A stretch of 64,000 nucleotides of DNA from Acinetobacter modestus (GTDB taxonomy: Bacteria; Pseudomonadota; Gammaproteobacteria; Pseudomonadales; Moraxellaceae), in assembly GCF_014636095.1 (NCBI RefSeq), contig NZ_BMDV01000003.1, forward strand, positions 342,096-406,095. The letters run 5' to 3'. Positions 57,057 to 64,000 of the stretch are shown in pieces. The notes under the pieces were generated by a model that saw only the letters and a program-made list of their open reading frames with translations, was not told the DNA's origin and ran no database searches. The position numbers were made by a program, and so were the translations under genes. Within the stretch, counting starts at the first letter, position 1; each line of letters starts with the position of its first letter.

Positions 57057-57503
57057 TTAAGATTTATGTTGTGCGGAGATTTGAGCCTCCAAAAGTTTAA
57101 TTTGATCTTCTTTGAGCTTAAGTAAAGTATCAACATCGTTATTTTGTTGTTTCAAGTCACGCTGTTGGTCTTGCAGTTGCTGATGAATATCATCTAGTTT
57201 TGCAATCTCTTCTTTGGCTAAACTGTCATTGCTCGGAAGTGGTGATTTGACAATTGACTCTTCAACTAATTGTATTGGTGCAGCGACTTCACTGCTCGCC
57301 GTATTTATATCTGGACTAACAGTTGTTTCTGCCTTGGATATAATTGTTTTTTCGGCAATTGGTTGTGTAGCTGTGGTTGTCGATTGCTGATCTTTTTGTG
57401 ATAAAAACCATTGAATTGCAAGAAACAAAACCACAACAACGCTAATTCCACCAATTATCATCCATAATAATTTGGAATTTTGAGTTTGGTATGTGGACAT
57501 CAT
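57057..57503 (-). CDS. Membrane-anchored coiled-coil protein of unknown function
   Basis: The start at 57503 (MMSTYQTQ) follows AGAAGG by six bases, giving 148 residues. One transmembrane helix (about 14-36, LLWMIIGGISVVVVLFLAIQWF) is followed by a Ser/Thr/Ala-rich linker and a Gln/Leu coiled coil from about 100 (EEIAKLDDIHQQLQDQQRDLKQQ) to the end. Next to a YheV-type gene 10 bases upstream, so cotranscribed. No known family. Confidence 0.72.
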   Translation of the reverse strand: MMSTYQTQNSKLLWMIIGGISVVVVLFLAIQWFLSQKDQQSTTTATQPIAEKTIISKAETTVSPDINTASSEVAAPIQLVEESIVKSPLPSNDSLAKEEIAKLDDIHQQLQDQQRDLKQQNNDVDTLLKLKEDQIKLLEAQISAQHKS

Positions 57504-57513
57504 TTTTAACCTT

Positions 57514-57720
57514 CTAGTCAAAATGACGAGGTTTGAATTGTATCACCCCAATTTCATCTGGCTCAGCGGGTTGTTGCTCTTCCACGTGGGTCGGGCGTTT
57601 TTCGCTATAAGCACATTCGATACATTCAATCCACTCGTCATCCACAGTGATGATCTTAACCACACGATCTAACGCGCCACATTTAGGGCATTTTGCACCC
57701 GCGATGAACTGTCTTTTCAT
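57514..57720 (-). CDS. yheV: YheV-family putative zinc ribbon protein
   Basis: 68 residues with CPKCGALDR (Cys 10 and 13) and CIECAYS (38, 41), a four-cysteine zinc ribbon, and the acidic C-terminus of the YheV family. Function unknown. In other gamma-proteobacteria it lies beside prlC or a similar peptidase gene; here prlC is just upstream, 38 bases away, supporting co-expression. Confidence 0.88.
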   Translation of the reverse strand: MKRQFIAGAKCPKCGALDRVVKIITVDDEWIECIECAYSEKRPTHVEEQQPAEPDEIGVIQFKPRHFD

Positions 57721-57758
57721 GTCAGTTAATTACACCCTGTGAACAATAATGACGTAGT

Positions 57759-59798
57759 TTAAGCGGTTTTATTGGTGTTCGTCCAACCTTGATGGCGTAA
57801 TAATGCATCTATTTTTGGTTCTCTTTTTCGGAAATTGCGAAATGCATCAAGTGCAGTATCTTTTCCGCCAACTGCTAGAATAAACTTTCTAAACTCTTTG
57901 CCTGTCTCAGTGTTAAAAATACCTTCACTTTCGAAGCGATCGAAGGCATCACTGGCTAAAACTTCTGCCCATTTATAAGAGTAATAACCTGCAGCATAAC
58001 CGCCTGCAAAAATATGGCTGAAACTATGTTGAAAACGGTTATAAGGTACCGCAGGAACCACGGCAAATTTATCGCGAATATCGTCCAATGTCGCTTGGAT
58101 TTGCTGACTGTTTAAGGCAGGTGCCTGACGGTGAATGCTTAGGTCAAACAATGCAAATTCAATCTGACGTAATGTTTGCATTCCTGATTGGAAGAAACGC
58201 GCATTGAGTAACGCAGACAGCAATTCTTGTGGCAAAGTTTGCTTAGTTTCGGTGTGTTCACTGAGTACATCTAAACTTTCATTGTCCCATGCCCAGAATT
58301 CCATAAACTGGCTTGGTAACTCTACAGCATCCCATGCTACGCCGTGAGTCCCTGCAACCGAGATGTTATCCACTTCGGTGAGCATATGATGTAAGCCATG
58401 TCCAAATTCATGGAACAAGGTAATGACTTCATCGTGAGTCAATAGTGCAGGTTGATCGCCAATCGGTGGGGTAAAGTTACATACCATATAGCAAATTGGT
58501 TTCTGTAGACCATTGTCCGTTTGCACACGAGAACGGAAACCACTCATCCACGCGCCACCGCGTTTGCCGTTACGAGCATATAAATCAAAGTAGAAACCGC
58601 CGACCACTTGACCTTGATCTTCAATTTCAAAATAGCGTACATCATTTTGCCAAACAGGGGCTTGGCGTTCGATGATTTGAATACCATAAAGACGTTGTAC
58701 GATCTGGAATAAACCATCCACCACTTTTGGCGCAGGGAAATACGGTTTAAGCGCTTCTTGAGAAAGGTTGAACTGTTGTTGTTTCAATTTTTCAGAATAG
58801 TAAGTCGCATCCCAAGGTTTAAGTTCTTCAATTCCATCTTGTTGTGCAATGGTTTTGAGTTCAGCAATTTCAGCAAGTGCAGGCGTACGCGCATGCTCTG
58901 CCAAATCCACTAAGAATTCATGAACAGTTTCAACATCAGGCGCCATTTTGCTAGCAAGTGAATGTTCAGCGAAATTATTGAAGCCAAGCAGTTGCGCCAT
59001 TTCTTGACGTAAGCTCATGATTTCTTCCATTACAGGGGTATTATCAAATTCAGTTTGGTCGGACTGCTCAGATGCACGGGTCACATAAGCTTTGTAGAGT
59101 TCTTCTCTTAATTCGCGATCATCGGCATAGGTCATAATCGCAAAATAAGCAGGGAAGTCGAGTGTGGCAACGGCTTGCTCAAGCTCACGTTGTTGTCCGT
59201 ATTGTTTTAACAGTTCAACACTGCTTTGTGGTAAACCTTTGAGTTGGGCTTCTGCCAACGGTTTGAAATACGCTTGGGTTGCATCTAGCACATGGTTCGA
59301 GAAATCTGAAGACAATTGGGATAATCGTGCTGAAATTTCCGCATAACGTTTTTTGGCTTCACCTTCGAGTGCAACGCCAGACAGTTTAAAGTCACGTAAA
59401 GCCAGTTTAATGGCGCTTTGTTGTGCTTCACTAAGTGTCTTAAATGCAGCGCTATCGTGAATCTGCTGATAAGTTTGATACAGCGCCGTGTGTTGTCCAA
59501 GCTGCGTATAGTATTCACTTAAACTTGGTAACAGGGCTTGGTAAACCTCACGGGTTTCGGCATTGTTCATGACTGCATTGAGATGTGACAAAATGCCCCA
59601 CGATTCACTCATGTTATTTTCAAGTTGATCGACTTCTGCCAAAGTTGCCAGTTGGACTTCAGAGCCTTGCGGAACTTCATTGAGTTGATTTAAGAAGTTT
59701 TGACCGTTTTGTATCGTTTGTTCAATCTGTTGTTTTAAATCGGCAAGTTGAATTTGATCAAATTGAGGAACGGGAAGTGTCGCTTGTTGGAGTGTCAT
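57759..59798 (-). CDS. prlC: Oligopeptidase A
   Basis: A zinc M3 metallopeptidase of 679 residues from the ATG at 59798 (MTLQQATLPVPQFD), the same length as E. coli PrlC (680); earlier in-frame starts would add a non-homologous extension. The zinc site HEFGH lies at 463-467, followed by the third ligand region (AWDAVELPSQFMEFW). It degrades signal peptides and short peptides in the cytoplasm. Likely followed in the same transcript by yheV and the coiled-coil gene. Confidence 0.96.
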   Translation of the reverse strand: MTLQQATLPVPQFDQIQLADLKQQIEQTIQNGQNFLNQLNEVPQGSEVQLATLAEVDQLENNMSESWGILSHLNAVMNNAETREVYQALLPSLSEYYTQLGQHTALYQTYQQIHDSAAFKTLSEAQQSAIKLALRDFKLSGVALEGEAKKRYAEISARLSQLSSDFSNHVLDATQAYFKPLAEAQLKGLPQSSVELLKQYGQQRELEQAVATLDFPAYFAIMTYADDRELREELYKAYVTRASEQSDQTEFDNTPVMEEIMSLRQEMAQLLGFNNFAEHSLASKMAPDVETVHEFLVDLAEHARTPALAEIAELKTIAQQDGIEELKPWDATYYSEKLKQQQFNLSQEALKPYFPAPKVVDGLFQIVQRLYGIQIIERQAPVWQNDVRYFEIEDQGQVVGGFYFDLYARNGKRGGAWMSGFRSRVQTDNGLQKPICYMVCNFTPPIGDQPALLTHDEVITLFHEFGHGLHHMLTEVDNISVAGTHGVAWDAVELPSQFMEFWAWDNESLDVLSEHTETKQTLPQELLSALLNARFFQSGMQTLRQIEFALFDLSIHRQAPALNSQQIQATLDDIRDKFAVVPAVPYNRFQHSFSHIFAGGYAAGYYSYKWAEVLASDAFDRFESEGIFNTETGKEFRKFILAVGGKDTALDAFRNFRKREPKIDALLRHQGWTNTNKTA

Positions 59799-59943
59799 TG
59801 TATTTTTGCCATATTCATCTTTAAACATAGTTATAGATGTAGGGCTTAAGCCTCTATAAATCAAGGCTGATTGATTATTTATTAGATGAGTATTTTGTTG
59901 TTCTATAAATTTTATTCATTGCTAACGCACATATTTCAAGACC

Positions 59944-59971
59944 AAAAAATTAGAGAGCCGAAGCTCTCTAA
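59944..59971 (-). terminator. Rho-independent terminator after rnr
   Basis: On the minus strand TTAGAGAGC-TTCG-GCTCTCTAA followed by TTTTTT (complement of 59944-59949), 8 bases after the rnr stop. Confidence 0.93.
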
Positions 59972-59978
59972 TTAAATG

Positions 59979-62411
59979 TTATTCACTCTTGGTCTTGGCA
60001 TTCGACTTTTTCTTTTTCACTTTCTTCTTTGGCTTTTCTTTGCTTTCAGGCTTCGCAGAAGATTTTTTACCTGTTTTTTTGGTATAAGAATTAGAACTTG
60101 ATTTGCTCTTATCCTTTTTCTTACGCACAGGCTTTTCACCATCTTCACTGACTTTAGCTGTTGTCGATTGTGATTTGCCAAAAACTTCTTCAGTGGTTGA
60201 AGCACGATTTGAAGTATTGGTTCTTGGCGCTTTTTGACGAATTGTACGTCCCAAATGCGTCAGTTGTTGAACCAACTGGAAGTCGATCTTACGTTCTTCC
60301 AGATTCACGCCTGCCACTTGGATCTTCACCTCATCACCAAGGCTGAATGACTGTCCACGATTCTGACCAATCAAACTTTGGCTGGCTTGATCATAAAGGA
60401 AGAAATCTTCACCGAGTTGGCTGACATGAATCATACCATCGACATAGAGGTCTTTCAGCGTCACGAATAGACCAAACTCAGTCACCGCACTAATGATACC
60501 AACAAACTCATCACCTAAATGCTGTTGCATATAATGGCATTTCAACCATGTGGTGACGCTGCGTGAAGCTTCATCGGCTCGACGTTCAGTTTGTGAAAAA
60601 TGCTCCCCTGCATCATCTAAAGCTGCACCAGACAATGGATAAACTTTCTTGTCGAGATAAGCCTTAATCGCACGATGTAACAACAAATCAGGATAACGAC
60701 GAATTGGTGAAGTGAAATGCGTATAAGCTTCATAAGCAAGACCATAATGTCCTGCATTATTCGCACCATAATAGGCTTGCATCATTGAGCGTAATAACAC
60801 TGCATGAATACTTGGCGCATCTAAACGATCTTTGGTCGCTTCAATCACGGCTTGGTAATCAGCTTGGGTTGGTTGCTCTGGGAATGGCAAACCGAGTAAT
60901 TTGACGAAATCACGGACTTTTTGAATACGTGAGAATTCTGGCGCTTCATGTACACGATACAACATCGGAATATCATGTTCTAATGAGTATTCAGCTGCTG
61001 CAACGTTCGCTAATAACATGCATTCTTCAATCAGTTTATGCGCATCATTACGAGTACGTGGCAAGATTTCCTTGATTCCACCTAACTCATCAAAGGTCAT
61101 ATAGGTTTCAATGGTTTCAAATTCCATCGCATGACGTTTGGCACGTAGTTCTTTTAGTGTCTGATAAAGCTGGAATAGGGTATTTAATGATTTATGAACG
61201 CTTTTATCTTGCGGAATGGCATCGGTTGCGCCATCAAAATAAGCAGCCACCTGATTATAGGTCAAACGTGCTTTGGAATGCATCACCGCAGGGTAGAACT
61301 CATAACCTGTGACTTTACCTGCACGTGACAGTTTTAAATCGCAGACCATACACAGACGGTCAACATGTGGGTTGAGAGAACACAATCCATTCGACAATGC
61401 TTCTGGCAGCATTGGCAAAACAAAGTGTGGGAAATAAACCGATGTACCACGTTCTTCAGCTTCTTCATTTAAAGACGAATCTAAACGGACATAATGGCTC
61501 ACGTCTGCAATTGCCACTACAACACGGTAACCACCACCTGAGCGTTTCTCTGCAAAGACGGCATCGTCAAAGTCACGTGCATCTTCACCATCAATGGTGA
61601 CTAATGGCAAATCGCGTAAATCAACGCGACCTTTGTGATCTTGTTCTGAAGGTTCTTTAAAACTTTCAGCTTCTTTAATGACGGCTTCTGGAAATTCATA
61701 AGGCAAACCAAATTCTAAAATGGTTTGTGGAATAATAATTTCAGTGTCAGCTTTGTCCGCCATAGACTGTACAACATGACCTGTCGCTAACTCTTCACGA
61801 GTCGGGTAATCATCAATCGCAACACGTAGCATATCGCCAACTTTGGCATTGGCATGTTCAATCAATTCTTTTTCTAAGGTAATTGGTTGGTGCTGATTCG
61901 GATTGCTTGGCTGAATAAAGTATTCACCTTCATGTTCAGCGACTTTACCAATAATTTGTTTGACACGACGTTGTACGACTTCGGTAATAAAGCCCCAAGC
62001 TTTACCTTTACGGTCAACAGAAGTTTGGCGTACTTTAACGCGATCACCATTAAAGACTAGACGTAATTCACGTTCAGGTAATAGTACATCATCCTGACCT
62101 GCGATATTTGCCGTACCTAAACCTTTACTGTTTATATAAACCGTTGCTTCATGGCTTGGTAAATCGGTTGCAGGTTGATATTTAAAACCATCTTTCATTA
62201 ACTGACCGTCGCGAACCATTGCACTTAAACGATGATTCAATGCATCAATACTTTTTTGATCTGGGATATTAAAGTGGTCAACCAGTTCTGCATGAGACTG
62301 TGCAGTTTTTAATTGTTCTAATGTAGTTAGAATAAGAGTTCGGCTAGGAATAGGATTATCGTAACGTTGCGCTTCTGCTTTTGCTTCGGGATCAACCCAA
62401 TTTGTAGTCAT
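59979..62411 (-). CDS. rnr: Ribonuclease R
   Basis: 810-residue 3'-5' exoribonuclease degrading structured RNA and helping rRNA quality control. An N-terminal winged helix and cold-shock domains lie at about 1-230. The RNB catalytic domain has LVTIDGEDARDFDDAVFAEK, with the metal-binding aspartates. An S1 domain (GIISAVTEFGLFVTLKDLYVDGMIHVSQLG) follows at about 625. The Lys/Ser-rich basic tail is typical. Close to E. coli RNase R (813). Confidence 0.97.
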   Translation of the reverse strand: MTTNWVDPEAKAEAQRYDNPIPSRTLILTTLEQLKTAQSHAELVDHFNIPDQKSIDALNHRLSAMVRDGQLMKDGFKYQPATDLPSHEATVYINSKGLGTANIAGQDDVLLPERELRLVFNGDRVKVRQTSVDRKGKAWGFITEVVQRRVKQIIGKVAEHEGEYFIQPSNPNQHQPITLEKELIEHANAKVGDMLRVAIDDYPTREELATGHVVQSMADKADTEIIIPQTILEFGLPYEFPEAVIKEAESFKEPSEQDHKGRVDLRDLPLVTIDGEDARDFDDAVFAEKRSGGGYRVVVAIADVSHYVRLDSSLNEEAEERGTSVYFPHFVLPMLPEALSNGLCSLNPHVDRLCMVCDLKLSRAGKVTGYEFYPAVMHSKARLTYNQVAAYFDGATDAIPQDKSVHKSLNTLFQLYQTLKELRAKRHAMEFETIETYMTFDELGGIKEILPRTRNDAHKLIEECMLLANVAAAEYSLEHDIPMLYRVHEAPEFSRIQKVRDFVKLLGLPFPEQPTQADYQAVIEATKDRLDAPSIHAVLLRSMMQAYYGANNAGHYGLAYEAYTHFTSPIRRYPDLLLHRAIKAYLDKKVYPLSGAALDDAGEHFSQTERRADEASRSVTTWLKCHYMQQHLGDEFVGIISAVTEFGLFVTLKDLYVDGMIHVSQLGEDFFLYDQASQSLIGQNRGQSFSLGDEVKIQVAGVNLEERKIDFQLVQQLTHLGRTIRQKAPRTNTSNRASTTEEVFGKSQSTTAKVSEDGEKPVRKKKDKSKSSSNSYTKKTGKKSSAKPESKEKPKKKVKKKKSNAKTKSE

Positions 62412-62627
62412 ATCGTTTCATTTCACATCTGGCAGATCGGTTTAGCATAAGTCATTCAAACTTTAACTGCACGTCAAAGATTGCAAGATTCTGTTTATTG
62501 TCCAATCTGAATAAAGGAGAGAACACTATATTAACAAGCGTTGAGCTAAAAAATGCCGAAAAAATATAAGAATTGGTTAAAAAACATTTGATTGATTTAA
62601 AAAAAGAGAAAAAAACAGGATCATCCC

Positions 62628-62656
62628 TTGTGTAATGTGGTTTTAGTTTGTATTAT
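62628..62656 (+). promoter_or_regulatory. Promoter of the tRNA cluster
   Basis: TTGTGT (62628-62633), 17-base spacer, TATTAT (62651-62656), 14 bases ahead of the mature tRNA-Ser 5' end; a GCGC-containing discriminator-like segment follows. Confidence 0.75.
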
Positions 62657-62670
62657 TGCGCTCGTGTTAC

Positions 62671-62760
62671 GGTGAGATGGGTGAGTGGCTGAAACCACAT
62701 CCCTGCTAAGGATGCGTACGGGTAACTGTACCGAGGGTTCGAATCCCTCTCTCACCGCCA
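62671..62760 (+). tRNA. serX: tRNA-Ser (anticodon GCT)
   Basis: 90 bases with a long variable arm. The acceptor GGTGAGA pairs with TCTCACC, then G discriminator and encoded CCA. The anticodon loop CCTGCTAAG carries GCT, reading AGC/AGU. TTCGAAT marks the T arm. The symbol is by analogy. Confidence 0.95.
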
Positions 62761-62771
62761 CTTTACTTAAA

Positions 62772-62848
62772 GCGCTCATAGCTCAGCTGGATAGAGCACT
62801 TGGCTACGAACTAAGGGGTCGGGAGTTCGAATCTCTCTGAGCGCACCA
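62772..62848 (+). tRNA. argV: tRNA-Arg (anticodon ACG), copy 1
   Basis: 77 bases, acceptor GCGCTCA / TGAGCGC, encoded ACCA end, anticodon loop GCTACGAAC, TTCGAAT T arm. A34 is expected to be edited to inosine by TadA to read CGU/CGC/CGA. Confidence 0.96.
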
Positions 62849-62894
62849 AGTAAAGATTTAAAGTAACACAGGCCTAAATAGGCACATAAGTAAT

Positions 62895-62971
62895 GCGCTC
62901 ATAGCTCAGCTGGATAGAGCACTTGGCTACGAACTAAGGGGTCGGGAGTTCGAATCTCTCTGAGCGCACCA
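62895..62971 (+). tRNA. argV: tRNA-Arg (anticodon ACG), copy 2
   Basis: Sequence identical to copy 1 over its full 77 bases, 46 bases downstream. Same transcript; a terminator follows. Confidence 0.96.
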
Positions 62972-62983
62972 ACTTAATAGAAG

Positions 62984-63007
62984 AAACCGCTTAATTGCGG
63001 TTTTTTT
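62984..63007 (+). terminator. Terminator of the tRNA cluster
   Basis: AAACCGC-TTAATT-GCGGTTT plus a T-run of seven, 12 bases after the second tRNA-Arg. Confidence 0.93.
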
Positions 63008-63050
63008 GTGCCTGAATTTTATGATTGAATATGAATTAAATGATAAATGT

Positions 63051-63079
63051 AAAAAAGCCGCTGAAATCAGCGGCTTTTT
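63051..63079. terminator. Terminator of the minus-strand repeat protein gene
   Basis: AAAAAAGCCGCTGA-AA-TCAGCGGCTTTTT, 11 bases past the stop of the minus-strand gene; A- and T-runs on both sides make it bidirectional. Confidence 0.92.
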
Positions 63080-63090
63080 AGTTGGTCTAT

Positions 63091-64000
63091 TTAGAAATGA
63101 TTGATTGAGCTGAATAAATTGTCAGTTAGACTCGTTAATTGTGATGGAAGAGAGATGAGGTCAGTGACTGATCCGCCATTTGGATTTGGTTCACCTACAG
63201 CAATTGTTGATGAAACAGTTCCAGTAATTGCATTCAAGATACTATCTACGCTGCCACTAATATGATAATCCCCACCGCCTAAATTGACGTTAATCAAGCT
63301 GTCGATAGTTTCAAAGGTACTATCACTTGCTAGATTTGTGAGATTATCTTGAAGTGTATCTATGGCAAGATTAGCGTTAGTGATACCTGTTTGAATTGGT
63401 TGAGCAATTCCTGAAATCACATCACCACTATCAAAGCCGTTACCTATATTGGTGATAATCTCAGAAATAGATCCTAATGGGCTACCTGATATACTTCCAG
63501 TAATACCATCAATAACACCAGTGGCAATATCAATTGGATTACCAAAAGCAAAATCATTTGTAATATGTTGAAGAATATCTGCTGCACTTGAACTGTTATT
63601 GATTAGAGTACCTACAACGCCAGTTGCAGACTCAAGTACACCACTAAGATCACCACCAGATAAATCAGAAATCGCTTCAAGTGTTCCATTCACTGTATCT
63701 CGTGAAGTTTCGAAACTAAGCGTACCTAAATCCGCTAGATCACCAACAGGGTGTTCAACTTGAGGAACGGCGCTGATAATTGTATCTGCAACAGTATTAA
63801 TTCCTGTATTGATAATTTCTGTTTTGAGGCTTTCTACGCCCTGAAGAATATCGATACCAGTTTGGATTGCACCTGTAATTGGATTATTGGCGAGGTCACC
63901 GCCAGTAATACCACCAATAATATCAGTCACAGCATCAAGAGGATTACCACCGACACCGCCAGTAATACCACCAATAATATCAGTCACAGCATCAAGAGGA
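63091..64000 (-). CDS. Glycine-rich repeat protein, probable surface/secreted (partial)
   Basis: The C-terminal approximately 300 residues of a protein extending beyond the right edge. It is a low-complexity sequence of Gly, Ile, Thr, Asn, Asp and Ser, almost free of cysteine, built from degenerate units such as DIIGGITGG, GNPIDIATGVIDGITGSISG and TDLISLPSQLTSLT. Two exact 19-residue units NPLDAVTDIIGGITGG+VGG sit at the window edge, so an array probably continues. Composition resembles Acinetobacter surface/adhesin-like repeat proteins; export and function are inferred. The C-terminus ends SLTDNLFSSINHF. Confidence 0.65.
   Translation of the reverse strand, partial: PLDAVTDIIGGITGGVGGNPLDAVTDIIGGITGGDLANNPITGAIQTGIDILQGVESLKTEIINTGINTVADTIISAVPQVEHPVGDLADLGTLSFETSRDTVNGTLEAISDLSGGDLSGVLESATGVVGTLINNSSSAADILQHITNDFAFGNPIDIATGVIDGITGSISGSPLGSISEIITNIGNGFDSGDVISGIAQPIQTGITNANLAIDTLQDNLTNLASDSTFETIDSLINVNLGGGDYHISGSVDSILNAITGTVSSTIAVGEPNPNGGSVTDLISLPSQLTSLTDNLFSSINHF
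63902..64000 (-). repeat. 57-bp direct repeat at the edge of the repeat-protein gene
   Basis: CCAGTAATACCACCAATAAT at 63902 recurs at 63959, exactly 57 bases apart (19 codons), with the second copy running off the window. The copies are identical over at least 40 bases. Confidence 0.9.

Overview
The window is a stretch of bacterial chromosome from a gamma-proteobacterium of the family Moraxellaceae, almost certainly the genus Acinetobacter. The evidence is a fairly low G+C content, an AlmA-type long-chain alkane monooxygenase, an AdeT-like solute-binding protein, the five-gene mla cluster, and generally Acinetobacter-like proteins. The species cannot be fixed from the sequence alone. No insertion sequence, prophage, integron or CRISPR array is visible; this is mostly core genome with a few small accessory genes.

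Layout. 1-3049: divergent heme genes hemF (cut by the left edge) and hemN, then ribA. 3.3-9.2 kb: dxs, suhB, a small orphan gene, and a DEAD-box RNA helicase with a very long RG-rich repeat tail and a long 5' leader. 9.3-12.6 kb: mlaFEDCB, the lipid-asymmetry ABC system. 12.6-19.4 kb: a CorA-type transporter, a LOG-family protein, a NUDIX hydrolase overlapping comF tail to tail, recG, a nucleotide-sugar-epimerase-like protein, and an AdeT-like periplasmic protein. 19.4-31.2 kb: plsB, tesB, a dicarboxylate/glutamate symporter, a metal-dependent hydrolase, engB, nsrR, hmp with an NsrR-type operator, a HerA-like ATPase, and metC. 31.4-32.1 kb: a class I glutamine amidotransferase.

32.1-45.9 kb is the uninterrupted S10-spc-alpha cluster from rpsJ to rplQ (28 genes including secY and rpoA). 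It begins at a near-consensus promoter and ends at a strong terminator. Three leader regions within it can fold: ahead of rpsJ, ahead of rplN (a long two-stem hairpin), and ahead of rpsM.

46-56 kb is the more individual part. It holds an AT-rich orphan gene, almA behind an inverted repeat, a DUF2059 secreted protein, an acyl-CoA dehydrogenase, and sdhE with a ygfX/cptA-like partner. Next come two tandem, related micro-membrane proteins preceded by three copies of an operator-like motif. They are followed by a lipoprotein, a rhombosortase-type intramembrane protease and a fused TRAP permease with no recognisable DctP gene. 56-62.4 kb carries an EamA exporter, a TM/coiled-coil protein, a YheV zinc ribbon, prlC and rnr. 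The right end has tRNA-Ser(GCT) and two identical tRNA-Arg(ACG) genes, then the C-terminal part of a glycine-rich repeat protein running off the edge, with a 57-bp direct repeat at the boundary.

Themes: envelope lipid supply and maintenance (plsB, tesB, mla, acyl-CoA dehydrogenase, almA), nitrosative stress defence (nsrR/hmp), and core translation. The best candidates for undescribed biology are the rplN leader hairpin, the tandem micro-membrane proteins with their shared operator motif, the lipoprotein/rhombosortase/TRAP cluster, and a TTG-initiated leader ORF ahead of the helicase. All functional calls come from reading motifs; no database search was run.
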